Assembly: GCA_002684695.1 (NCBI GenBank)
Contig: NYVQ01000078.1
Location: forward strand, 1-9,001
DNA length: 9,001 nt
From: SAR116 cluster bacterium
Lineage (GTDB): Bacteria > Pseudomonadota > Alphaproteobacteria > Puniceispirillales > GCA-002684695
Reading direction: 5' to 3'
Positions 1-5,738 of this stretch are shown here, one piece after another; position 1 is the first letter of the stretch, and the number at the start of each line of letters is the position of its first letter. A model generated the notes under the pieces. That model did not search any database, had not been told where the DNA came from, and saw only the letters and a program-made list of their open reading frames with translations. Both the position numbers and the translations under genes were made by a program.

Positions 1-656
1 TTAACTGCTTCTGCCTCTTTTTGAGCTTGATAAAGTTCTGCATCAGCCTTTAATTGTACAGCTTGCTTTTGGCCTTCTGCTTCTGCAACAGTAGCCCTTC
101 TTGTCCTTTCAGCATTTAATTGTTGGCGTTGGGCCTCTTTTGTAGCTTCATCAATTATGACATCAGTTATTGATGTTCTTGTAATATTAATTCCCCATTC
201 ATCTGCTGAGGGTGATAATGTGCTAGCAATTTCAGCATTCATTTTATCTCTACTAGATTGAAGCTCATCTAATTCTAATTTGCCTGCAGCAGATCTAACT
301 ACGGCAGCAGTTTCAGTTGTCAAAGCTTGATCAATATTTGATATCCTATAAACAGATCTTGAGGCATCAATTACCCTATAAAAAACACTTGTTTCTAATT
401 CTACCTCGACATTATCTCTAGTAATTACTGATATTTTTTGGCTTTCTAGTTGGCGTTCCAAAATATCTATTCTGTGAGCAACTGAATCTAAGTATGGAAT
501 TATTATAGAAAGACCAGCATTAAGAGTTCGATGATATCTTCCAAACCTCTCAATTACAAAAACTTTGGATTGAGGAACAATTTTTATACCAAGATAAATT
601 GTTAAAAGTACAAGAAAAACAACTAATATAGAAATTACTAAACCAAATGAAATCAT
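1..656 (-). CDS. SPFH/stomatin-family membrane protein (paraslipin/QmcA-like), C-terminus off the left edge
   Basis: The 218 residues visible form the N-terminal part of a stomatin/prohibitin-homology (SPFH) protein; members of this family assemble into large membrane-bound rings linked to membrane quality control and proteases. One hydrophobic anchor (about residues 5-23) is followed by the paraslipin hallmark IVPQSKVFVIERFGRY (26-41), then LNAGLSIIIPYLD (45-57) and VITRDNVEVE (77-86), the conserved SPFH core. From about 168 an Ala/Glu/Lys/Gln-rich coiled coil begins (NAERTRRATVAEAEG, 181-195) and continues to the edge, as expected of the family. The ATG at 654-656 is preceded by AGGA with a 7-nt spacer, a good ribosome site. 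Full-length relatives are about 300 residues, so roughly a quarter to a third is missing. The usual partner, an NfeD-like protein, would be expected just downstream, outside the window. The family is secure; the exact subtype (QmcA, HflC or plain stomatin) is less so. Confidence 0.9.
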   Translation of the reverse strand, partial: MISFGLVISILVVFLVLLTIYLGIKIVPQSKVFVIERFGRYHRTLNAGLSIIIPYLDSVAHRIDILERQLESQKISVITRDNVEVELETSVFYRVIDASRSVYRISNIDQALTTETAAVVRSAAGKLELDELQSSRDKMNAEIASTLSPSADEWGINITRTSITDVIIDEATKEAQRQQLNAERTRRATVAEAEGQKQAVQLKADAELYQAQKEAEAV

Positions 657-788
657 TTACAAAATCCTAGAAGCACTTAAAAAGATAATATAACTAACGT
701 AAGAAACTTTTTTTGAATAGTAAAGCAGCTATTGAATGAAATTTTTAGATTAAATAAAATTAATTTCTAAAAAATATTTAGTAATTTA

Positions 789-812
789 AAATTGTAGACT
801 AAATTGTAGACT
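789..812. repeat. Perfect 12-bp tandem repeat (two copies)
   Basis: The unit AAATTGTAGACT occurs at 789-800 and again, unchanged and abutting, at 801-812. The second copy's GTAGA (806-810) can also pair with TCTAC at 819-823, giving a 5-bp stem with an 8-nt loop. It sits well upstream of the SPFH gene. Tandem 12-bp sites can be paired binding sites (a regulator, or recombinase arm sites) or a slippage product; the sequence does not decide between these. Confidence 0.75.
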
Positions 813-847
813 GAAAAATCTACCAATGTTAAAGTAAAAGCAAATCA

Positions 848-886
848 ACCGATATACGGTGAGGTGAGGCGGATGGTTCCTCCGCC
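848..886. other. GC-rich two-hairpin island
   Basis: Two perfect short stems lie side by side: ACCG/CGGT (848-851 with 857-860, 5-nt loop) and GGCGGA/TCCGCC (868-873 with 881-886, 7-nt loop), joined by a GGTGA repeat (858-867). The second stem is all but one G:C pair in a region that is otherwise strongly A/T. Neither strand shows a T-run directly after the stem, so it is not a standard intrinsic terminator, although it lies downstream of the methyltransferase stop. A structured leader or small RNA, or a leftover recombination site, are the alternatives. Confidence 0.5.
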
Positions 887-912
887 AGAAGATTTTAAAA
901 GAAATAAATTTT

Positions 913-1764
913 TTATTTTTTATCTGCCGACACATAGTTTAAACATGCCTTATATGAGATTTTACCATTCTTTTGTCTTTTCTGAGACATCTCTATTATT
1001 TCATTTTTGATAATTGAAAGTTTCTCCTCTGATAAATTTTCCTCTGATAATAATCTTCCAGCTAAACCAATATTAAACAGAAGGTTTCCATCTTTTGTTG
1101 GTGGGTCATTTGTTGAAATCTCTGAATAAAACTTTTCGACTTTTATATTTCTAAAATCTGTTTCAATTAAAATTTGTTTTATATATTCTTCTTCGCTGAA
1201 AGCAAACGGACCTGGCGCTCGAGTAACTCCTGGAAAATCTTTATTAAGAAACTTGATAATAATATTGGCTGCAGCATTAAAAAACTCATTTTCCATAACA
1301 TTTGTCCAGCATATAAAATGTAATGAACCCTCATCCTTAATTGAATTATGAATATTTTTAAACGCATCAATAGGATTTTCAAAAAACATAACGCCAAATC
1401 TAGAAATAACTTTGTTGAAAACTTTTTTTTTAAATTCATAATTTTGTACATCGCAATATTTGAATTCTAAATTTTGAATATTAGAATAATTCTTTTCTGC
1501 TAAATCTAACAAAATTTGAGAAATATCGGCGCCTAATACATATCCATTATTTCCTACTAATTTTGATGCCTCAAAAGACGTAATACCTCCTCCACAACCA
1601 ATATCCAGAACTTTTTCATTTTTGTTAATTTTTGTTCTTTTGAAAAACTCATTTGTTATAAGTGTGAACCTCTCGTTCAATGCACTGTCTTCATTTACCC
1701 ACTTTTGACCAATTCCTTTATTCCAAAACTCATATTGTTCATTATTGATAATTTTAGGAAACAT
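913..1764 (-). CDS. Class I SAM-dependent methyltransferase (UbiE/Methyltransf_25-like)
   Basis: This 283-residue Rossmann-fold methyltransferase would transfer a methyl group from S-adenosylmethionine to an unidentified substrate in the cytosol. The N-terminal signature NNEQYEFWNKGIGQKWV (7-23) is typical of a subgroup of UbiE-like enzymes. Motif I is VLDIGCGGG (52-60), the SAM-binding loop. An acidic residue ends strand 2 (GAD, D80), D105 in CDV fits the adenine-contact position, and SRFGVMFFENP (121-131) is the post-motif segment. A C-terminal helical lid from about 160 carries substrate specificity, which I cannot read. The ATG is preceded by AAGGTGAG two bases away, a strong Shine-Dalgarno sequence, one of the clearest in the window. 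It lies 65 bp downstream of the transporter gene on the same strand, so co-transcription is likely. Nothing ties it specifically to quinone synthesis, so I give no gene symbol. Confidence 0.88.
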   Translation of the reverse strand: MFPKIINNEQYEFWNKGIGQKWVNEDSALNERFTLITNEFFKRTKINKNEKVLDIGCGGGITSFEASKLVGNNGYVLGADISQILLDLAEKNYSNIQNLEFKYCDVQNYEFKKKVFNKVISRFGVMFFENPIDAFKNIHNSIKDEGSLHFICWTNVMENEFFNAAANIIIKFLNKDFPGVTRAPGPFAFSEEEYIKQILIETDFRNIKVEKFYSEISTNDPPTKDGNLLFNIGLAGRLLSEENLSEEKLSIIKNEIIEMSQKRQKNGKISYKACLNYVSADKK

Positions 1765-1829
1765 CTTCTCACCTTCAATCTAGTTTCATATATTTAGCTA
1801 ATGATACCTTGAAAAAATCTATTAATCAT

Positions 1830-2702
1830 TTAATTCTTTTCTCTATAGAAAACATAAAATCCTGCTGAAACTATTATAAAAGCTCCAACCCACATTTCAA
1901 GACTTGGGATATCACCAAAAATCCAATAACCTAAAAATACAACCCATAGTAATTTGGTGTAATTATAAGGAGCTAAGAGAGAAGCTTCAGCACGATCAAA
2001 GGCATTTATCATGCATAAATGTGCTAGTGCACCCATTGTCCCAGTACCAAGAAATACAAGAAAATGTATTTTAAATGGGGTAGTCCAAACAAAAGGTACC
2101 ATTAAGCTAGACCATCCTAATCCTCCAAGGCCAGTATAAAATAAAGTTGTGTAGGTATTTTCAGTTGCAGACAGTAATCTTGTCATAATTTGAAAGAAAG
2201 CAAAAAATAGTGCGCCAAGCAAAGGCATTATAGAAGCCAGTTGCCAAAAAGCTCCACCAGGACGCACAATTATCATAATGCCAGCTAAACCAATAATTAC
2301 GGCACACCAACGATGTATATCAACTCTTTCTTTTAGAATTGGAACCGAAAGTACTGTAATAAATAATGGGGCAACAAATCCAATAGCTGTTGCTTCTGCT
2401 ATAGGTAAATAAGTTAAACCAAGAAAAAGACTTGATATTGAAAAAACCAGGAAAGCGGGACGAGCAATTTGTAATATTGGTCTTTCAGTTGTTTTTAATT
2501 TAGAAAGTTTTTCTCCTTTAAGAAAAAAGAAAGTCCATAAAATTAAATTAATCCCAATAAAATACCCCCATACAAGCTGAATTGAATGAAGTTCTTTTGT
2601 ATAAAACTTACATACAGTATCGACAACAGATATAAAAAAAATGGCAATTATAAAAAACAAAATACCCAATAAAGGTTGGTTTGTTTTACTTTGAGACTTC
2701 AT
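1830..2702 (-). CDS. DMT-superfamily permease with two EamA domains
   Basis: A 290-residue integral inner-membrane carrier of the drug/metabolite transporter superfamily. About ten hydrophobic helices can be placed (near 11-30, 42-61, 77-96, 100-122, 130-148, 153-173, 184-205, 212-234, 246-264, 268-287), as two five-helix EamA repeats. Each repeat has the usual late helix pair: LPIAEATAIGFVAPLF (99-114) with the ending LKERV (123-127), and RAEASLLAPYNYTK (237-250) with the ending FGDIP (262-266). Length is normal and the protein is intact. The substrate cannot be read from sequence; relatives move amino acids, purines, riboflavin or S-adenosylmethionine. The ATG has no convincing Shine-Dalgarno sequence, only an A/T-rich leader. 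The methyltransferase gene follows on the same strand; whether they share a substrate is unknown. Confidence 0.9.
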   Translation of the reverse strand: MKSQSKTNQPLLGILFFIIAIFFISVVDTVCKFYTKELHSIQLVWGYFIGINLILWTFFFLKGEKLSKLKTTERPILQIARPAFLVFSISSLFLGLTYLPIAEATAIGFVAPLFITVLSVPILKERVDIHRWCAVIIGLAGIMIIVRPGGAFWQLASIMPLLGALFFAFFQIMTRLLSATENTYTTLFYTGLGGLGWSSLMVPFVWTTPFKIHFLVFLGTGTMGALAHLCMINAFDRAEASLLAPYNYTKLLWVVFLGYWIFGDIPSLEMWVGAFIIVSAGFYVFYREKN

Positions 2703-2760
2703 TATTTAAATTTTTAGTTAGTAAATGCATTATGCTTTATTTTATACTAATGATTGCCTA

Positions 2761-2825
2761 ATATAATTTCATTTAAATTAAAATTTGATATTACAGGCCT
2801 CTACTACACCTAAATGAAATAATAT
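2761..2825. repeat. Near-perfect 15-bp inverted repeat around a 35-nt centre
   Basis: The left arm ATATAATTTCATTTA (2761-2775) pairs with the right arm TAAATGAAATAATAT (2811-2825) at 14 of 15 positions, the only mismatch being A2765 against A2821. The 35-nt centre contains an AGGCCT palindrome. It lies between the phosphorylase stop and the transporter start. As RNA it would form a long A/U stem, but no T-run follows on either strand. Possible roles are a weak transcription end for the phosphorylase, a transcript-stabilising hairpin, or a miniature mobile element remnant; no flanking target duplication is visible. Confidence 0.6.
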
Positions 2826-2890
2826 AAAATTTATAATTATCCTATATTTTTAATACTAACTATTATTTCTTTTAGTTCTAATTTCTAAAT

Positions 2891-3646
2891 CTATAATTTT
2901 TCAGATAGAGATAAAGCAACTTTAAAGATAGTTTCATTACTAATTTCTAATTCTTTTAGGGCCTCTTTTGTCATTGGGTCCATAAACCTTCTACCTGCTG
3001 TTAATTCATCCCAAACTACAACCATAGATATAGCGTCAACATTATTTTGAATTGCAGCAGCAACAGTTGTGGCTGTTTCCATTTCAACACTTAAAAAACC
3101 ATCTTTATTCCATTTTTCGTACATCTGTTTAGTTTCTGCAAATAAAGAAGAGAAAGTCACATGTTTACCTGTATAGATGTTTCGATTTTGTTTTTTAAGA
3201 AGGCTCTCAGCAAGCTTTATCCACTTAGGACTCGCATTAACAAAGTTTGATTTTAAAAAGTGTCTAGCAACTCCATCCTCGCAACTGATATGATCAGGTA
3301 ATATAATATCTCCTGGAGAAAGATATGGTTGTAAACCTCCACATGTTCCAATTTGGACAACTAATTTACAACCAATTTTTGAAAAAATATGTGATATTTC
3401 TAAAGCACGTGGTGCACCATATGTCATGCAAAAAACTATTTTTTTATCTTGCCACTTTCCCCAGTAAATATCTGGAAATCCAAGTTCACGAACACTCTCT
3501 AAATTTATTAATCTTAATTTTTGCCTCTCTTCTCTCCACCATGAACCTTCTTGGATAACAACATCTGGGATTTCTTTTTCAGAAATACACAAACCACTTA
3601 ACCATTCTTGCTTTGTGACATCTAAAATAGATTTGAAATTAAACAA
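2891..3646 (-). CDS. Nucleoside phosphorylase-family protein (PNP/UDP/MTAN fold)
   Basis: A 251-residue cytosolic enzyme of the NP-I nucleoside phosphorylase superfamily, which splits a nucleoside into base and sugar (phosphate) for salvage or catabolism. Visible core motifs are TYGAPRA (75-81), the glycine-rich IGTCGGL (99-105), SVEMETA (186-192; the E-M-E that holds ribose) and D213 in VVVWDE, at the usual base-binding acid position. Length is normal. The residue before the glycine motif is Gln98, where E. coli DeoD and Udp carry a phosphate-binding Arg, so true phosphorylase activity is not certain; a hydrolase is possible. The start is taken as TTG (3644-3646) because the first in-frame ATG is residue 74, and GGAA lies 7 nt upstream of the TTG. 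The frame is open back to a stop at 3680-3682, so a slightly longer N-terminus is possible. Substrate base is unknown. Confidence 0.82.
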   Translation of the reverse strand: MFNFKSILDVTKQEWLSGLCISEKEIPDVVIQEGSWWREERQKLRLINLESVRELGFPDIYWGKWQDKKIVFCMTYGAPRALEISHIFSKIGCKLVVQIGTCGGLQPYLSPGDIILPDHISCEDGVARHFLKSNFVNASPKWIKLAESLLKKQNRNIYTGKHVTFSSLFAETKQMYEKWNKDGFLSVEMETATTVAAAIQNNVDAISMVVVWDELTAGRRFMDPMTKEALKELEISNETIFKVALSLSEKL

Positions 3647-3753
3647 ACTAAATTTCCAATGAAAAATTATTTCAAGTATTTACCTATATTAGTCATAATA
3701 AATTTGATATCAATCAACTATAAAAATTTTTTAGTTAGATTGTTATTAAACTC
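3647..3753. promoter_or_regulatory. Divergent promoter region with two palindromes
   Basis: This 107-bp gap must serve both the phosphorylase (leftward) and the amine oxidase (rightward). It contains the perfect 10-bp palindrome TTGATATCAA at 3704-3713 and a 21-bp imperfect palindrome at 3716-3736 (9 of 10 base pairs about a central A) centred about 28 bp before the oxidase start. The pair is well placed to be an operator controlling both genes, but A/T palindromes arise easily at this base composition and I could not assign clear -35/-10 boxes. Confidence 0.4.
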
Positions 3754-5079
3754 TTGAAAACAAAAATAAGTAAAAGTTCTGAAATTGACGTTGTTGTAAT
3801 AGGAGCAGGTGCTGCTGGTTTATCCGCATCTTCTGAGCTAATAAAAAAAGGCAGATCTATTCTTTGTATCGAGGCAATGAATAGGATAGGTGGAAGATGC
3901 TTTACTGACAATGGTATTTTTGATGCTCCATTTGATGTTGGGGCGCACTGGCTTCATAATTATTCAGGAAACCATATAGTTCAATATGGTCTAAGCAAAA
4001 GGAAAAAATTTAATATCTATGAAATCAAAGAAGATATTATTGTTTATGATGGAAAGAAAAAGGTCTCACCTAATCATCTTGTTGAAACAATAAATAATAT
4101 AAAAAAATTTAAAGAGAAACTTTTAGAAAGAAATATTGTTCTAAATAAAGACAAAATATCTTACAAAGATGATGTTCCATTTATCAACCAGATACCAAAA
4201 AAATTAAAAGATAATGAATGGTTTGAAACTGCGCACCAAACATTGGGGGCATGTTTGGCTGGGGTTGATTTTGACAAGTATACAATTTTTGATGAGAAGT
4301 TAAATTATGAGCATCTTGGAGAAAATGATGGTTTTGTCAAAGAAGGTTACGGCACACTTTTGGCAGACTTTAGAAAAGAAGTACAAGTAAGCCTTAACAC
4401 GGAAGTTAGAGAAATTAAATGGAATGGTAAAGGTGTTGTTTTAGAAACAAATCAAGGAACAATAAAGGCAAAATCCTGTATTGTAACAGTTTCAATTGAG
4501 ATACTTCGTTTAGGCAAAATAAAATTCACACCATCACTACCAATTGAAAAGTATGATGCTTTTGATGGCATTACTTTAGGCGCATACAATCATATAACTC
4601 TGAAATTAAAGAAACAATTTTACGAAAACTATGGGATACAACCTGATACTTATTTTCTCTCAAAAATAGAAAAAACTAGTATTCCTCCAAAAGGATTTTT
4701 TGGAAGTTTAAGACTTCATAAATCAAATCTATCATACTTTGATGTGGGTGGACAATTTGCAAAAGATTTGGAGGAAGAGGGTCACGATGCCTCAGTTGAT
4801 TTTGTGCTAAATTCTCTTAGGTCAATTTTTGGGTCTAATTTTGATCAGTATTTAATTAAAGCTCATGCTACTAGTTGGGGTAAAAATAAATATACAATGG
4901 GCTCTTATTCAAGCACAAGACCTGGTAAATCTCATTTAAGAAATGTTCTAAAGTTTCCTGTAGGAGATAGAATTTATTTTGCTGGTGAAGCAACATCAAC
5001 GAATTATGGAACTGTACATGGAGCGGATACGAGCGGTAAGGAAGTTGCAAATAAATTACTGGGTACTTTAATAAAATAA
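3754..5079 (+). CDS. FAD-dependent amine oxidase (MAO/polyamine oxidase family)
   Basis: A 441-residue flavoenzyme of the amine oxidase family, expected to oxidise a C-N bond of an amine or amino acid using FAD and O2. The N-terminal dinucleotide-binding fold is VVIGAGAAGLSAS (14-26), ending at E40 which would hold the ADP ribose, followed by NRIGGRCF (43-50). DVGAHWLHN (61-69) is typical of polyamine oxidase-like members. The substrate domain spans roughly 80-270. Near the C-terminus are SWGKNKYTMGSY (374-385) and the second FAD-contact block RIYFAGEATSTNYG (406-419) then VHGADTSG (421-428). His280 in YNHITLKL occupies the position where MAO, LSD1 and maize polyamine oxidase have a conserved Lys near flavin N5. 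No signal peptide is seen. The start is TTG at 3754: the first ATG is codon 42, beyond the FAD motif, and upstream a stop lies at 3736-3738. No clear Shine-Dalgarno sequence. The natural substrate is not determinable here. Confidence 0.88.
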   Translation: MKTKISKSSEIDVVVIGAGAAGLSASSELIKKGRSILCIEAMNRIGGRCFTDNGIFDAPFDVGAHWLHNYSGNHIVQYGLSKRKKFNIYEIKEDIIVYDGKKKVSPNHLVETINNIKKFKEKLLERNIVLNKDKISYKDDVPFINQIPKKLKDNEWFETAHQTLGACLAGVDFDKYTIFDEKLNYEHLGENDGFVKEGYGTLLADFRKEVQVSLNTEVREIKWNGKGVVLETNQGTIKAKSCIVTVSIEILRLGKIKFTPSLPIEKYDAFDGITLGAYNHITLKLKKQFYENYGIQPDTYFLSKIEKTSIPPKGFFGSLRLHKSNLSYFDVGGQFAKDLEEEGHDASVDFVLNSLRSIFGSNFDQYLIKAHATSWGKNKYTMGSYSSTRPGKSHLRNVLKFPVGDRIYFAGEATSTNYGTVHGADTSGKEVANKLLGTLIK

Positions 5080-5099
5080 TTAGCAACTAATTATTTTTT
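5073..5099. terminator. Two-way intrinsic terminator shared by the convergent genes
   Basis: AAAATAATTAG (5073-5083) and CTAATTATTTT (5087-5097) form a perfect 11-bp stem closed by a 3-nt CAA loop. Reading rightward, the T-run 5094-5099 overlaps the stem's end; reading leftward, four T's end the stem. The amine oxidase TAA (5077-5079) and the nuclease stop (TAG on the minus strand, 5087-5089) both lie inside the stem. The stem is A/U-rich with one G:C pair, so strength is uncertain. Confidence 0.7.
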
Positions 5100-5596
5100 C
5101 TCCAAATATAAGGTTCTTCAAAAACACCTTGCCAAATTCCTCTTTTATTTTTTTTTGCTCTTTCTTCTTCGGCAATGTAATCTTTTGAGTAGTATCTATA
5201 GGCAATAGCCCATCCATCTTCAACCATGGTAGAATTTAAATTTATATTATTAACAAAACAAATTGCTATTAATCTACCGTAACGATCTGTATTTTTCCCC
5301 TCACAGTAAACATCATTTGTATTGATAAAAGATTTTAAAAAATCTGATGAATTTACACCGCACGCATAAAACTGACCTTCTGAGTTTTTACATTTTTGTT
5401 TATATTCAGGAGCATCAATTCCATGTAATCTAATTTTTAGATTTCCTTTGCGAATTGTGTCACCATCTGTAACTATGACTTTACCAATATATTGTAAATT
5501 TGATGAAGTGCTTTTAATTATTTCAAATTTTTCTGAGAATAGTTTTATTGGAATTAAGGTGATTATTACTAAAAATAAATAAGTTAATTTTTTCAT
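5087..5596 (-). CDS. Secreted staphylococcal-nuclease-like (SNase/thermonuclease) protein
   Basis: A 169-residue extracytoplasmic nuclease of the TNase-like OB-fold family, which cuts DNA and RNA with Ca2+. Residues 1-21 form a signal peptide: MKK, a hydrophobic stretch, then an LFS cleavage region. The catalytic set is intact: VTDGDTI (42-48) supplies a metal-binding Asp; RLHGIDAPE (56-64) holds R56, metal ligand D61 and general-base candidate E64; DRYGR (104-108) supplies the second catalytic Arg, R105. Cysteines 69, 79, 98 and 113 could form disulfides; the C-x9-C-G insert (69-80) is usual in proteobacterial relatives. The C-terminal KNKRGIW (149-155) is typical of the family. No clear Shine-Dalgarno sequence precedes the ATG. 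It converges on the amine oxidase with 7 bp between the stops and diverges from the M16C peptidase. A role in scavenging nucleic acids is inference. Confidence 0.9.
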   Translation of the reverse strand: MKKLTYLFLVIITLIPIKLFSEKFEIIKSTSSNLQYIGKVIVTDGDTIRKGNLKIRLHGIDAPEYKQKCKNSEGQFYACGVNSSDFLKSFINTNDVYCEGKNTDRYGRLIAICFVNNINLNSTMVEDGWAIAYRYYSKDYIAEEERAKKNKRGIWQGVFEEPYIWRKNN

Positions 5597-5681
5597 TTAA
5601 TTTGTATTTTTAAAATTAAACAGAATATTTCTGATATAAATATTTACCATAATTTAAATTTCAAAGATATCATCTAAATAG

Positions 5682-5709
5682 TTGTACTTTATAAAGTTGT
5701 AATTATATT
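5682..5709 (+). promoter_or_regulatory. Candidate promoter for the M16C peptidase
   Basis: TTGTAC at 5682-5687 and TATATT at 5704-5709 are spaced by 16 bp, giving a plausible but imperfect -35/-10 pair (3 of 6 and 5 of 6 matches to consensus), with transcription expected to begin about 20 bp before the ATG at 5739. A perfect 12-bp palindrome ACTTTATAAAGT (5686-5697) overlaps the -35 and spacer and could be an operator. This lies in the 142-bp gap shared with the divergent nuclease gene. Confidence 0.35.
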
Positions 5710-5738
5710 AATTTTGTAACTGTTACTAATTTTAATAA

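Larger units (their letters stand above)
657..912. other. Intergenic region with tandem repeat and GC-rich hairpins
   Basis: This 256-bp gap lies between the methyltransferase stop and the SPFH start, both on the minus strand. I see no credible gene in it. The part next to the SPFH gene is A/T-rich and should hold its promoter; a TATATT-like -10 on the minus strand near 690 is possible, but I could not find a matching -35. The middle contains a perfect 12-bp tandem duplication (789-812). The left-hand 40 bp next to the methyltransferase are strikingly G+C-rich and can fold into two hairpins (848-886). Confidence 0.6.

Noticed and set aside
868..886. GGCGGA/TCCGCC hairpin as an intrinsic terminator for the methyltransferase
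   Set aside because: No T-run follows the stem on the minus strand, so a standard terminator call is not supported; kept only as an unexplained structure.
1179..1451. Open frame of 90 codons on the minus strand
   Set aside because: It lies wholly inside the methyltransferase in another frame, has low-complexity Leu/Phe/Ile composition and matches no motif.
1800..1830. AATGAT/ATCATT inverted repeat after the transporter stop as a terminator
   Set aside because: The stem is 6 bp and the T-run on the minus strand lies in the loop rather than after the stem.
3325..3558. Open frame of 77 codons on the plus strand
   Set aside because: It is antisense to the conserved core of the phosphorylase, with no ribosome site or recognisable domain.
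4871..5086. Open frame of 71 codons on the minus strand
   Set aside because: It is antisense to the conserved FAD-binding C-terminus of the amine oxidase and abuts the nuclease stop; it is a product of A/T-rich codon use.
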